A DNA stretch of 39,493 bases from Clostridiales bacterium. Lineage in GTDB: Bacteria > Bacillota > Clostridia > Lachnospirales > Lachnospiraceae. The stretch is from assembly GCA_021202925.1 (NCBI GenBank), contig JAJQCD010000026.1, positions 1 through 39,493 of the forward strand, in the 5' to 3' direction. Within the stretch, counting starts at the first letter, position 1. Every line of letters begins with the position of its first letter. The notes below the pieces were generated by a model. The model made no database searches and was not told the origin of the DNA. It worked only from the letters and a program-made list of their open reading frames with translations. The position numbers were made by a program, and so were the translations under genes. Shown here in pieces: positions 16,790 to 25,104 of the stretch.

Positions 16790-18451
16790 ATGAGAAGTGA
16801 TAACGCAAAATCCGGTATGCAGCAGGCGCCGGCGCGCTCGCTGTTTCGCGCGCTTGGTCTGACGGATGAGGAGCTGGGGAAGCCGTTAATCGGCATTGTC
16901 AGTTCGTACAATGAGATCGTTCCGGGGCATATGCATCTGGACAGGATTGTGGATGCGGTGAAACAGGGGGTCGCGCTTGCTGGTGGTGTGCCGATTGTGT
17001 TCCCGGCGATTGCGGTCTGCGATGGGATTGCCATGGGCCATGTCGGCATGAAGTATTCCCTGGTGACCAGAGATCTGATTGCGGATTCCACCGAGTGCAT
17101 GGCCATCGCGCATCAGTTTGACGCCCTGGTGATGGTGCCGAACTGTGATAAGAATGTTCCGGGTCTTCTGATGGCGGCGGCGAGACTGAACATCCCGACG
17201 GTGTTTGTCAGCGGCGGTCCGATGCTGGCCGGCCATGTGAAAGGACAGAAGAGAAGCCTTTCGAGCATGTTTGAGGCGGTCGGTTCTTATGCGGCCGGTC
17301 TGATGACCGAAGAAGATGTGAAGGAATTTGAGTGCAAGACCTGCCCGACCTGTGGTTCCTGTTCCGGTATGTATACGGCGAACAGCATGAATTGTCTGAC
17401 CGAGGTTCTTGGTATGGGCCTGCAGGGGAACGGTACGATTCCGGCGGTTTATTCCGAGCGTATTGTGCTGGCAAAGCATGCTGGCATGGCGGTGATGGAT
17501 ATGCTGAAGAAGAATATCTGTCCGAGAGACATTATGACGGAAGCGGCCTTCCGCAATGCGCTGACGATGGATATGGCTCTGGGATGCAGCACGAACAGTA
17601 TGCTGCATCTGCCGGCGATTGCACACGAGGCCGGTGTGGAGCTGAATGTGGATATCGCGAATGACATCAGCGCGAAGACGCCGAATCTGTGTCATCTGGC
17701 GCCGGCGGGCCCGACTTATATGGAAGATCTGAACGAGGCCGGAGGCATTTATGCGGTGATGAAGGAGATCAGTAAGCTTGGACTGCTGAATCTGGACTGC
17801 ATGACGGTGACCGGCAAGACGGTGGGCGAGAATATTGCAAATGCGGTGAATAAGGATACGAGCGTGATCCGGACCGTTGAGGATCCCTATTCTAAGACCG
17901 GCGGAATTGCAGTTCTGCGCGGCAATCTGGCGCCTGATTCCTGTGTGGTGAAGCGCTCGGCGGTTGCGCCGGAGATGCTGGCCCATGAGGGACCTGCGCG
18001 GGTGTTCGACAGCGAGGAAGAGGCAATCGAAGCGATCAAGGGCGGCAGGATTGTGGCCGGTGATGTGGTTGTGATCCGTTACGAGGGTCCGAAGGGTGGT
18101 CCTGGTATGAGAGAGATGCTGAATCCGACTTCCGCGATTGTTGGTATGGGACTTGGTTCAACGGTTGCGTTGATCACGGATGGCCGTTTCTCCGGCGCGT
18201 CCCGTGGTGCTGCCATCGGACATGTCTGCCCGGAGGCGGCTGCCGGTGGCCCGATCGGACTGGTGCAGGAGGGCGATATCATTTCCATCGATATCAATGC
18301 CAATGCGATCAATATGAAGGTCTCCGATGAGGAGCTTGCGAGACGCCGTGAGAACTGGACACCGAAGCAGAAGGAAGTGACCGGTTATCTGAAGCGTTAC
18401 GCGAGACTGGTGACCAGCGCGGACAAGGGCGCTGTCCTGGAAGGGAATTAA
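16790..18451 (+). CDS. ilvD: Dihydroxy-acid dehydratase
   Basis: IlvD dehydrates 2,3-dihydroxy-3-methyl-butanoate and -pentanoate to the 2-oxo acids in valine and isoleucine synthesis, using an iron-sulfur cluster and Mg. The 553-residue product shows the cluster and active-site regions PNCDKNVPG (about residue 117) and [20 protein letters not shown] (about 182). It also shows the C-terminal [12 protein letters not shown] and [11 protein letters not shown] blocks. I chose ATG at 16790 because AGGAGGAG (16773-16780) sits 9 bases upstream; the in-frame TTG at 16781 is too close to it. A short GC hairpin (TTCTCCG/CGGAGGAA, about 16725-16742) lies in the gap after leuB. An 11-bp perfect hairpin follows the gene before ilvB. 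Confidence 0.95.
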   Translation: MRSDNAKSGMQQAPARSLFRALGLTDEELGKPLIGIVSSYNEIVPGHMHLDRIVDAVKQGVALAGGVPIVFPAIAVCDGIAMGHVGMKYSLVTRDLIADSTECMAIAHQFDALVMVPNCDKNVPGLLMAAARLNIPTVFVSGGPMLAGHVKGQKRSLSSMFEAVGSYAAGLMTEEDVKEFECKTCPTCGSCSGMYTANSMNCLTEVLGMGLQGNGTIPAVYSERIVLAKHAGMAVMDMLKKNICPRDIMTEAAFRNALTMDMALGCSTNSMLHLPAIAHEAGVELNVDIANDISAKTPNLCHLAPAGPTYMEDLNEAGGIYAVMKEISKLGLLNLDCMTVTGKTVGENIANAVNKDTSVIRTVEDPYSKTGGIAVLRGNLAPDSCVVKRSAVAPEMLAHEGPARVFDSEEEAIEAIKGGRIVAGDVVVIRYEGPKGGPGMREMLNPTSAIVGMGLGSTVALITDGRFSGASRGAAIGHVCPEAAAGGPIGLVQEGDIISIDINANAINMKVSDEELARRRENWTPKQKEVTGYLKRYARLVTSADKGAVLEGN

Positions 18452-18458
18452 TGAGACG

Positions 18459-18489
18459 CCCGGAGCGATCGGATCGGTATCGCTCCGGG
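18459..18489 (+). other. Intercistronic perfect hairpin between ilvD and ilvB
   Basis: CCCGGAGCGAT (18459-18469) pairs perfectly with ATCGCTCCGGG (18479-18489) around a 9-nt loop. No T-run follows, so it is unlikely to terminate. It could protect the upstream mRNA end or set the ratio of the two enzymes. Confidence 0.7.
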
Positions 18490-18530
18490 TATCCAATATG
18501 GACGAGATACAGACAAAGGAGTTTGGTTAT

Positions 18531-20237
18531 ATGGCTGAGACCAGAGTATTAAACGGTTCGGAGATCGTGATCGAGTGCCTGAAGGAGCAGGGCGTGAAGA
18601 CTGTGTTCGGGTATCCGGGCGGCGCGATCCTGAACATTTATGACGCGCTTTACAAACATCAGGATGAAATCACGCACATTCTGACATCCCACGAACAGGG
18701 AGCGTCCCACGCGGCGGACGGGTATGCCAGGGCGACCGGCAAAGTGGGCGTCTGCTTTGCCACATCCGGACCGGGAGCGACGAATCTGGTCACCGGAATC
18801 GCGACGGCGATGATGGACTCCATTCCGATCGTGGCGATCACCTGTAATGTGGGAGTCAGCCTGCTTGGGCGGGACAGCTTTCAGGAAGTAGATATTGCCG
18901 GCATTACGATGCCGGTTACCAAATACAATTTTATCGTGAAGGATGTGTCGAAGCTGGCGTCAGTGATCCGGCGTGCGTTTACGATTGCCCAGACTGGCCG
19001 CCCGGGGCCGGTGCTGATTGATATCACGAAGGATGTGACGGCTGCCGAATACACCTATACGCCGGAGAAACCGGAACCAATCGTGCGCCAGACGGATACC
19101 ATTCGCGAGGAGGATCTGGAAACGGCGATTGAGATGATTCACCAGTCACGCAAACCGTTCCTTTTTGTCGGCGGAGGTGCGGTGGCATCGAACGCTTCCG
19201 ATGAGCTGCGAACCCTGGCGCATCGGATTCAGGCGCCGGTGGCGGATTCCCTGATGGGAAAGGGTGCGTTTGACGCGACGGATGAGCTTTATACCGGTAT
19301 GCTTGGCATGCATGGAACGAAAACGGCGAATTTCGGCGTGACGGAGTGCGATCTGCTGATTGTGGCAGGAGCCCGTTTCAGTGACCGCGTGACCGGCAAT
19401 ATCGCGAAATTTGCTCCGGCGGCGAAGATTCTGCAGATCGATGTGGACGTGGCGGAGATCAACAAAAATGTCCGCACGCATGCGAGCATTGTCGGAGATT
19501 TAAAGACGGTTCTGCGCAGACTGAATGCGCGTCTGGATCCGATCAATCATGACGAGTGGATTGCACATGTCGAGCGGATGAAAGATATGTATCCGCTGCG
19601 CTACGATAAGAGTGTGCTGACCGGGCCTTATGTGATTGAGACCATCAACGAGCTGACACAGGGCAATGCGATTATCTGTACGGAGGTCGGACAGCATCAG
19701 ATGTGGACCGCTCAGTATTATCGTTTCCGCAGGCCGAGGACGCTGCTGACGTCCGGCGGACTGGGAACCATGGGGTATGGCCTGGGAGCCGCGATGGGCG
19801 CGAAGATGGCCTGTGGCGACGAGGGACATCCGGAGACGCTTGTTTTCAATATCGCCGGAGACGGATGCTTCCGTATGAATATGAATGAGATCGCGACAGC
19901 GGTCCGATACAATATTCCGGTGATTGAAGTGATTATCAATAATCATGTGCTTGGCATGGTTCGTCAGTGGCAGACGTTATATTATGGCAAGCGCTATGCG
20001 GCGACAGAACTCTATGATCCGACGGACTACTGCAAGGTTGCAGAAGGGATGGGCGCGAAGGCATATCGGGTGACCGGGAAGGAAGATCTGAAGCGGGTGC
20101 TGAAGGAAGCAATGGAGCTGCAGGCGCCAGTTGTGATCGACTGTCTGATCAACTGCGATGACAAGGTATTCCCCATGGTATCGCCGGGAGCACCGATTCA
20201 GGATGCCTTTGACGACCTGGATCTGAAGATCAAGTAG
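18531..20237 (+). CDS. ilvB: Acetolactate synthase large (catalytic) subunit
   Basis: This thiamine-diphosphate enzyme condenses two pyruvates to acetolactate, or pyruvate with 2-oxobutyrate, as the first common step of valine and isoleucine synthesis. The 568 residues show the catalytic Glu in TSHEQGASHAADGYARA (about residue 54), the central FAD domain (TECDLLIVAGARFSDRVTGN), and the ThDP/Mg motif GDGCFRMNMNEI to NNHVLGMVRQWQ (from about residue 444). The start is ATG 18531 with AAAGGAG 9 bases upstream; an upstream in-frame ATG at 18498 lacks a good site. No ilvN/ilvH regulatory subunit follows, unlike many operons. The stop is TAG. Confidence 0.93.
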   Translation: MAETRVLNGSEIVIECLKEQGVKTVFGYPGGAILNIYDALYKHQDEITHILTSHEQGASHAADGYARATGKVGVCFATSGPGATNLVTGIATAMMDSIPIVAITCNVGVSLLGRDSFQEVDIAGITMPVTKYNFIVKDVSKLASVIRRAFTIAQTGRPGPVLIDITKDVTAAEYTYTPEKPEPIVRQTDTIREEDLETAIEMIHQSRKPFLFVGGGAVASNASDELRTLAHRIQAPVADSLMGKGAFDATDELYTGMLGMHGTKTANFGVTECDLLIVAGARFSDRVTGNIAKFAPAAKILQIDVDVAEINKNVRTHASIVGDLKTVLRRLNARLDPINHDEWIAHVERMKDMYPLRYDKSVLTGPYVIETINELTQGNAIICTEVGQHQMWTAQYYRFRRPRTLLTSGGLGTMGYGLGAAMGAKMACGDEGHPETLVFNIAGDGCFRMNMNEIATAVRYNIPVIEVIINNHVLGMVRQWQTLYYGKRYAATELYDPTDYCKVAEGMGAKAYRVTGKEDLKRVLKEAMELQAPVVIDCLINCDDKVFPMVSPGAPIQDAFDDLDLKIK

Positions 20238-20297
20238 GAACCGGTAACGATGCAGGAGGATGGGAGCCGAAGCGAAGAGTTCCCGCCGCGCTGTCCG

Positions 20298-20313
20298 CCC
20301 GCCGTCTGGCGGG
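20298..20313 (+). other. Short GC hairpin in the serC leader
   Basis: CCCGCC (20298-20303) and GGCGGG (20308-20313) flank GTCT in the 130-base gap before serC. There is no T-run. I see no T-box antiterminator motif in this leader. The role is unknown. Confidence 0.4.
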
Positions 20314-20367
20314 ATCCCCCAATGCGGTACGGCGCATGTAAATATACAATACAGGAGGCGTAAAGAG

Positions 20368-21453
20368 ATGGGAAGAGTATACAACTTTTCGGCTGGTCCG
20401 GCGGTACTGCCGGAGGAGGTTCTGAGAGAAGCCGCAGCAGAGATGCTGGACTATGATGGCACCGGCATGTCCGTAATGGAGATGAGTCACCGGTCGAAGG
20501 CTTTTGAGAAGATCATCGGTGATGCGGAGCAGGACATTCGCGATCTGATGCAGATTCCGGATAATTATAAGGTGTTGTTTCTGCAGGGCGGTGCGCATCT
20601 GCAGTTTTCCGCGATTCCGCAGAACCTGATGAAAAATGGAGTTGCCGATTATATCATTACCGGGCAGTGGGCGAAGAAGGCGTTCAAGGAAGCGCAGAAG
20701 TATGGCCGGGCGGTTGCGGTTGCATCCAGCGAGGATAAGACCTTCAGCTATATTCCGGACTGTTCGGATCTGCCGATCGATGAGGACGCAGATTATGTAT
20801 ACATCTGCGAGAACAATACGATCTATGGCACAAAGTATAAGAAGCTGCCCAACACGAAGGGCAAGACGCTGGTGGCGGATGTGTCTTCCTGTTTCCTGTC
20901 TGAGCCGATTGATGTGACGAAATATGGCCTGATCTACGGAGGCGTTCAGAAAAATGTCGGCCCGGCGGGTGTGGTGATCGTGATTATCCGTGAAGATCTG
21001 ATCACGGAGGATGTGCTTCCCGGCACGCCGACCATGTGCCAGTACAAGATTCACGCCGATGCGAAGTCCCTGTACAATACGCCGCCGTGCTACGGCATCT
21101 ATATCTGCGGCAAGGTCTTCAAATGGCTGAAGAAGCAGGGCGGCCTGGAAGCGATGAAGGAGATCAATGAGAAGAAGGCAAAAATCCTTTATGATTTCCT
21201 CGATGAAAGCAAACTGTTCCACGGACCGGTTGTGAAGGAAGATCGTTCTCTGATGAATGTGACGTTTGTGACGGGTGATGCGGATCTGGATGCGCAGTTT
21301 ATCAAAGAAGCGACGGCTGCGGGTTTTGTGAACCTGAAGGGCCATCGGAGCGTGGGCGGTATGAGAGCCAGCATTTATAATGCGATGCCGATCGAGGGCG
21401 TGCAGAAGCTGGTTGAGTTTATGAAAGCATTCGAGGAGGCGCACCAGGCATGA
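20368..21453 (+). CDS. serC: Phosphoserine aminotransferase
   Basis: SerC transfers an amino group from glutamate to 3-phosphohydroxypyruvate, the second step of serine synthesis, and also acts in vitamin B6 synthesis in some bacteria. The 361-residue PLP fold-type I enzyme starts NFSAGPAVLPEEVL and contains FLQGGAHLQFSAIP. The PLP-binding Lys195 lies in YGGVQKNVGPAG, and the C-terminal GHRSVGGMRASIYNAMP is typical of SerC. I chose ATG at 20368 because AGGAGG (20353-20358) precedes it; an in-frame extension to 20260 crosses the leader and looks non-coding. The stop overlaps the serA start (ATGA), so the two are translationally coupled. Confidence 0.94.
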   Translation: MGRVYNFSAGPAVLPEEVLREAAAEMLDYDGTGMSVMEMSHRSKAFEKIIGDAEQDIRDLMQIPDNYKVLFLQGGAHLQFSAIPQNLMKNGVADYIITGQWAKKAFKEAQKYGRAVAVASSEDKTFSYIPDCSDLPIDEDADYVYICENNTIYGTKYKKLPNTKGKTLVADVSSCFLSEPIDVTKYGLIYGGVQKNVGPAGVVIVIIREDLITEDVLPGTPTMCQYKIHADAKSLYNTPPCYGIYICGKVFKWLKKQGGLEAMKEINEKKAKILYDFLDESKLFHGPVVKEDRSLMNVTFVTGDADLDAQFIKEATAAGFVNLKGHRSVGGMRASIYNAMPIEGVQKLVEFMKAFEEAHQA

Positions 21454-22610
21454 AAAATATTTACTGTTATAATGTGATTTCTCATTACGGGACAGACATG
21501 TTCACCGATGAGTATGCGATGGTGGACGATGTCAGCCAGGCGGACGGAATTCTGGTTCGCAGCGCGTCGCTGCACGAGGTAGAATTTCCGGCGTCTCTGA
21601 AGGCGATTGCCCGCGCGGGAGCCGGTGTGAACAATATACCGCTGGAGAAGTGCGCGGATGAAGGGATTGTTGTGTTTAACACGCCGGGCGCGAACGCGAA
21701 TGGCGTGAAGGAGCTGGTGTTTGCCGGACTGCTTCTGTCGGCGCGTGATATCGTCGGCGGAATCGAGTGGGTGAAGGAAAATCAGGCAGACGAGGGAATT
21801 GCGAAGTCGGCGGAGAAGGCGAAAAAAGCGTTTGCCGGTCATGAGATCCAGGGCAAAAAGCTGGGCGTCATCGGTCTGGGTGCAATCGGTGTGCTGGTGG
21901 CGAACATGGCGGCGAACCTGGGCATGACCGTCTATGGCTACGATCCTTTCATTTCGATCCGCAATGCGTGGATGCTGAGCGGCGACGTCAGGCACACGGC
22001 GAATGTGGAGACCATTTACGAGGAATGTGATTACATTACCATTCATGTGCCGGCGATGGATTCGACAAAGGGAATGCTGAATAAGGACGCGTTTGCAAAG
22101 ATGAAGGACGGAACGGTCATTCTGAACTTTGCGCGTGACGTGCTGGTGAACGACGATGATATGATCGAGGCGCTGGCATCCGGGCGGGTACGCCGGTATG
22201 TGACGGATTTCCCGAACTCGAAGTCCGCCAGAATGAAAGGCGCAATTGTGATTCCGCATCTGGGCGCTTCGACGGAGGAATCGGAAGACAACTGCGCGAA
22301 GATGGCGGTTGTCGAGCTGAAGGATTATCTGGAGAACGGAAACATCCGCAATTCGGTTAATTATCCGGCCTGCGACATGGGACCGAAGAAGGCTCCCTGC
22401 CGGATGGCAGTGATGCACCTGAACATTCCCAACATGATCGGTCAGGTAACCGGCGCACTGGCTGCGAGCGGAATTAATATTTCCGATATGACAAATAAGA
22501 GCCGGGATAAGTATGCGTACACCCTGTTGGATATGGACCGGGTGCCGGAAGATGCGATTGTGCAGAAGCTGTCCGGCATCGAAGGCGTGTTGAGAGTGAG
22601 GATTATTTAA
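21450..22610 (+). CDS. serA: D-3-phosphoglycerate dehydrogenase with C-terminal ACT domain
   Basis: SerA oxidises 3-phosphoglycerate to 3-phosphohydroxypyruvate with NAD, the entry step of serine synthesis. The 386 residues show the substrate domain (ARAGAGVNNIPLEKC, NTPGANANGVKELV), the Rossmann motif GLGAIG near residue 142, catalytic Arg in NFARDVLV and catalytic His in PHLGASTEE. An ACT domain begins near residue 318 (MAVMHLNIPNMIGQVTGALAASGINIS), where serine feedback would be expected. The usual LDVFE-x-EP around the catalytic Glu reads TDFPNSK here, a subfamily difference. The ATG overlaps the serC stop, and the DUF1015 gene starts 2 bases after the TAA. Confidence 0.93.
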   Translation: MKNIYCYNVISHYGTDMFTDEYAMVDDVSQADGILVRSASLHEVEFPASLKAIARAGAGVNNIPLEKCADEGIVVFNTPGANANGVKELVFAGLLLSARDIVGGIEWVKENQADEGIAKSAEKAKKAFAGHEIQGKKLGVIGLGAIGVLVANMAANLGMTVYGYDPFISIRNAWMLSGDVRHTANVETIYEECDYITIHVPAMDSTKGMLNKDAFAKMKDGTVILNFARDVLVNDDDMIEALASGRVRRYVTDFPNSKSARMKGAIVIPHLGASTEESEDNCAKMAVVELKDYLENGNIRNSVNYPACDMGPKKAPCRMAVMHLNIPNMIGQVTGALAASGINISDMTNKSRDKYAYTLLDMDRVPEDAIVQKLSGIEGVLRVRII

Positions 22611-22612
22611 AT

Positions 22613-23887
22613 ATGGCAGAAGTAAGACCATTTCGGTGTATTCGGCCCAATCAGGAAGCGGCGTCAGCAGTGGCGGCGCTTCCTTATGATGTATACGACC
22701 GTAACGAAGCGAGGGCGGAGGTGGAGAAGAATCCGCTTTCGTTTCTGGGAATTGACCGGGCGGAGACACAGTTTGAACCGGGAACGGATCCCTATGCCCC
22801 GAAGGTATATGAAAAGGCAAGGGAAATGCTGGATGACTGGCAGAAGCAGGGAATTCTGGCAGAGGATACGGATGAGAGTTATTATATCTATGAACTGACC
22901 ATGGATGGACGATCCCAGACAGGAATCGTGGCATGTACGGCGGTGGACGATTACCTGAGCGGCGTGGTGGCGCGGCATGAGAATACTGTCGAGGCAAAAG
23001 AACAGGACCGGATTCATCATGTGGATGTGACGGATGCGCAGACCGGACCGATTTTTCTTGCTTATCGCTCGGTGGAGAAGCTGAACCGGCTGGTGGACGC
23101 GGTAAAGGAGACGGCGCCTCTTTATGACTTTGTCGCGGAGGACGGAATCGGCCATCGTGTCTGGAAAGCGGGCAGTGAGGACGTAGTTACACAGATTTAT
23201 CAGGCGTTTCAGGCGATTGGGCGCGTGTATATTGCGGATGGTCATCATCGCGCGGCATCCGCGGTGAAGGTGGCGTTGAAACGGCGCGGGGAGCATCCGG
23301 GTTATACCGGAGAGGAACCGTTCAATTATTTCCTTTCGGTTCTGTTCCCGGACGATCAGCTGATGATTCTGCCGTATAACCGTGTGGTGAGCGATCTGAA
23401 CGGGTATTCAGTGGAAGAATTTTTACAGCTTGTGAAGGAACGCTTTGCGGTTGTCTGCTGTGGACATGAGGTCTGTGTGCCACAAGAGCGACGCCACATC
23501 GGAATGTACCTGAAGGGAACCTGGTATGAACTGAGGGTGAAACCGCAGGCTGAGTCAGCAGACCCGGTTCAGGGACTGGACGTTTCGATGCTGCAGGATC
23601 TTTTGCTGGAACCGGTGCTGGGCATCCGCAACCCGCGCGCGGACGCGCGGATCCGGTTCGTGGGAGGAATTCGTGGCGCGGCAGAACTGAAGCGGCTTGC
23701 GGATGCCGGGACGACGGCAGAGCCGCAGCGTGTGGCGGTGGCCTTCCTCATGTATCCGACTTCGATCGGAGAGTTGTTTGCCGTGGCGGATGCGGGGCGC
23801 CTGATGCCGCCGAAGTCAACCTGGTTTGAACCGAAGCTGCGGAGCGGGCTGTTTATTCACCGGCTGACGGATTCAGCAGATTCTTAA
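22613..23887 (+). CDS. DUF1015 family protein (possible serine-metabolism enzyme, SerK/SbnI-like)
   Basis: This 424-residue DUF1015 protein has the family marks VRPFRCIRPN near the start, ALPYDVYDRNEARAEVEKNPLSFLGIDRAE, and the strongly conserved ADGHHRAASA (about residues 207-216). DUF1015 is related to the ParB/Srx-fold group that includes the free-serine kinases SerK and SbnI. The GHHR stretch is the feature shared with that group, as I recall it. It starts 2 bases after serA and so belongs to the serC-serA unit. No serB phosphatase is in the window. A role in making or using phosphoserine or serine is a reasonable but unproven inference. The last 35 bases overlap the end of the convergent protease gene. 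Confidence 0.8.
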   Translation: MAEVRPFRCIRPNQEAASAVAALPYDVYDRNEARAEVEKNPLSFLGIDRAETQFEPGTDPYAPKVYEKAREMLDDWQKQGILAEDTDESYYIYELTMDGRSQTGIVACTAVDDYLSGVVARHENTVEAKEQDRIHHVDVTDAQTGPIFLAYRSVEKLNRLVDAVKETAPLYDFVAEDGIGHRVWKAGSEDVVTQIYQAFQAIGRVYIADGHHRAASAVKVALKRRGEHPGYTGEEPFNYFLSVLFPDDQLMILPYNRVVSDLNGYSVEEFLQLVKERFAVVCCGHEVCVPQERRHIGMYLKGTWYELRVKPQAESADPVQGLDVSMLQDLLLEPVLGIRNPRADARIRFVGGIRGAAELKRLADAGTTAEPQRVAVAFLMYPTSIGELFAVADAGRLMPPKSTWFEPKLRSGLFIHRLTDSADS

Positions 23888-24752
23888 GGTTTAAAAGTCC
23901 CCAGCCCTGCCGGTTGCGCGGCAGGGCCAGATCGGTGGAAGTCTCACGCAGACGCAGCTTGACATCACGGTTGGTCAGGGACGGTTCTTTTTCAAGAAGC
24001 AGGGCGATCGCTCCTGCAACGAGCGGGGTTGCCATGCTGGTGCCGCTGCGGGTGGCGTAGGCGTGGGAACGTGGAGCGCAGCTGGCGATGGATGTGCCGG
24101 GGGCGACCAGATCCGGCTTGCAGACACAGGCCGCGGTTGGTCCCCGGCCGGAGTAGTTGACCATCCGGGTCCCCATAACGCGCACTTCCTGATCGTCATC
24201 GAAACATCCGACGGTGATAACTTTGCGGCTGATGCCGGGCGTGGTGATGGTGCCATCTTTGGGACCCATATTCCCGGCGGCGACGACGACGATGAGTCCG
24301 TCGTCCCATGCGGCGTCGACGCCGCACACCAGAGCAGAGTTTTCGCTCATGTTTCTGCAGGGGAAGGAGCCGACGGAAATATTTACAATCCGGATGTTGT
24401 GTTCTTCCTGGTGTTTGCGCACCCAACGCAGCCCGGCAAGAACATCGGAGGTATAGCCGTTGCCCCGCCGGTCGAGAACCTTGACCGGAATCAGACTGCA
24501 GCCGGGGGCGATTCCGGCGTAACGACCGCCGGAGGAGACGCCGTTTCCCGCGATGATGCCGCAGACATGCGTTCCGTGGCCATTGTCGTCGTAGGGGGCC
24601 GGGCGGTGCCGGATCATATCGCAGAACACGGCGATCTGGTTATTTATGTCTTCATGGGGGAAACAGCCGGTGTCGAGGACGGCGACTCCAATGCCGCGCC
24701 CGGTGAGCATGCTGCCTTCCTCTCCATGGATAAGGGGTTTGGTGTGATCCAC
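23853..24752 (-). CDS. Subtilisin-like (S8) serine protease, no signal peptide
   Basis: This 299-residue S8 peptidase has the catalytic triad Asp27 (AVLDTGCFPHED), His59 (DNGHGTHVCGI) and Ser239 (SGTSMATPLVAGA), with the oxyanion Asn in VVAAGNMGP. There is no signal peptide and only a short N-terminal extension (MDHTKPLIHGEEG). It is probably a cytoplasmic protease of the AprX/ISP type rather than a secreted subtilisin. I chose the GTG at 24752-24750 because AGGA lies 7 bases upstream and an in-frame TAA is 12 codons further up. It runs opposite to its neighbours, and its last 35 bases overlap the 3' end of the DUF1015 gene. Confidence 0.88.
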   Translation of the reverse strand: MDHTKPLIHGEEGSMLTGRGIGVAVLDTGCFPHEDINNQIAVFCDMIRHRPAPYDDNGHGTHVCGIIAGNGVSSGGRYAGIAPGCSLIPVKVLDRRGNGYTSDVLAGLRWVRKHQEEHNIRIVNISVGSFPCRNMSENSALVCGVDAAWDDGLIVVVAAGNMGPKDGTITTPGISRKVITVGCFDDDQEVRVMGTRMVNYSGRGPTAACVCKPDLVAPGTSIASCAPRSHAYATRSGTSMATPLVAGAIALLLEKEPSLTNRDVKLRLRETSTDLALPRNRQGWGLLNLKNLLNPSAGE

Positions 24753-24968
24753 AAAGGTATCCTGAGATGGTTGCGTTTTAACTTATGATATTCGTGCAGA
24801 GGCGTGAGTGTTCGGGCGGACATACCGGGAATGATGAAAAGTAATCTTAATAATTTCTTCATAATCTATTTAAACAATATACAATCTTTTCCAAAAACGA
24901 TATGTTATACTTTACACATAATAAATGCAGGAAATAATCCTTAATCCTTTTTTGAAATCCGAATTCCT

Positions 24969-25016
24969 AATGAAAAGATACCCTGTGCTTCCCATCACGG
25001 CACAGGGCTTTTCATT
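24969..25016. terminator. Long bidirectional terminator-like hairpin upstream of recA
   Basis: AATGAAAAG (24969-24977) and CCCTGTGC (24981-24988) pair perfectly with GCACAGGG (25000-25007) and CTTTTCATT (25008-25016), with only an ATA bulge. An A-rich arm on one side and a T-rich arm on the other allow termination in both directions. It shields the recA promoter from upstream transcription. Confidence 0.65.
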
Positions 25017-25032
25017 TCCAGGGAAAAACTGG

Positions 25033-25061
25033 TTGACAAGTGGGGAGGAGTATACTATGAT
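25033..25061 (+). promoter_or_regulatory. recA promoter
   Basis: TTGACA (25033-25038), 17-bp spacer, TATGAT (25056-25061). The predicted transcription start is near 25068, just before the LexA box. Confidence 0.8.
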
Positions 25062-25075
25062 TAGGGAAACAGATA

Positions 25076-25089
25076 AGAACATGCGTTCG
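25076..25089 (+). promoter_or_regulatory. LexA/DinR SOS box
   Basis: AGAACATGCGTTCG matches the Gram-positive SOS core GAACRNRYGTTY exactly and forms GAAC-N4-GTTC. It lies between the -10 element and the recA ribosome site, where bound LexA would block transcription until DNA damage. Confidence 0.8.
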
Positions 25090-25104
25090 AATGGAGGAAG
25101 ATTG

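Noticed and set aside
16886-17986. 366-codon minus-strand open frame opposite ilvD
   Set aside because: His/Arg-rich shadow frame opposite a highly conserved enzyme.
20238-20367. Serine T-box riboswitch before serC
   Set aside because: The leader is short and lacks the antiterminator consensus. Only a small GC hairpin is present.
21375-22997. 540-codon open frame on the minus strand opposite serC end, serA and the start of DUF1015
   Set aside because: Its translation is rich in His, Arg and Pro with no domain pattern. It mirrors well-supported plus-strand genes, and high GC makes long antisense frames common here.
24063-24788. 241-codon plus-strand open frame opposite the S8 protease
   Set aside because: Shadow of a gene with an intact catalytic triad; low-complexity Gly/Asp content.
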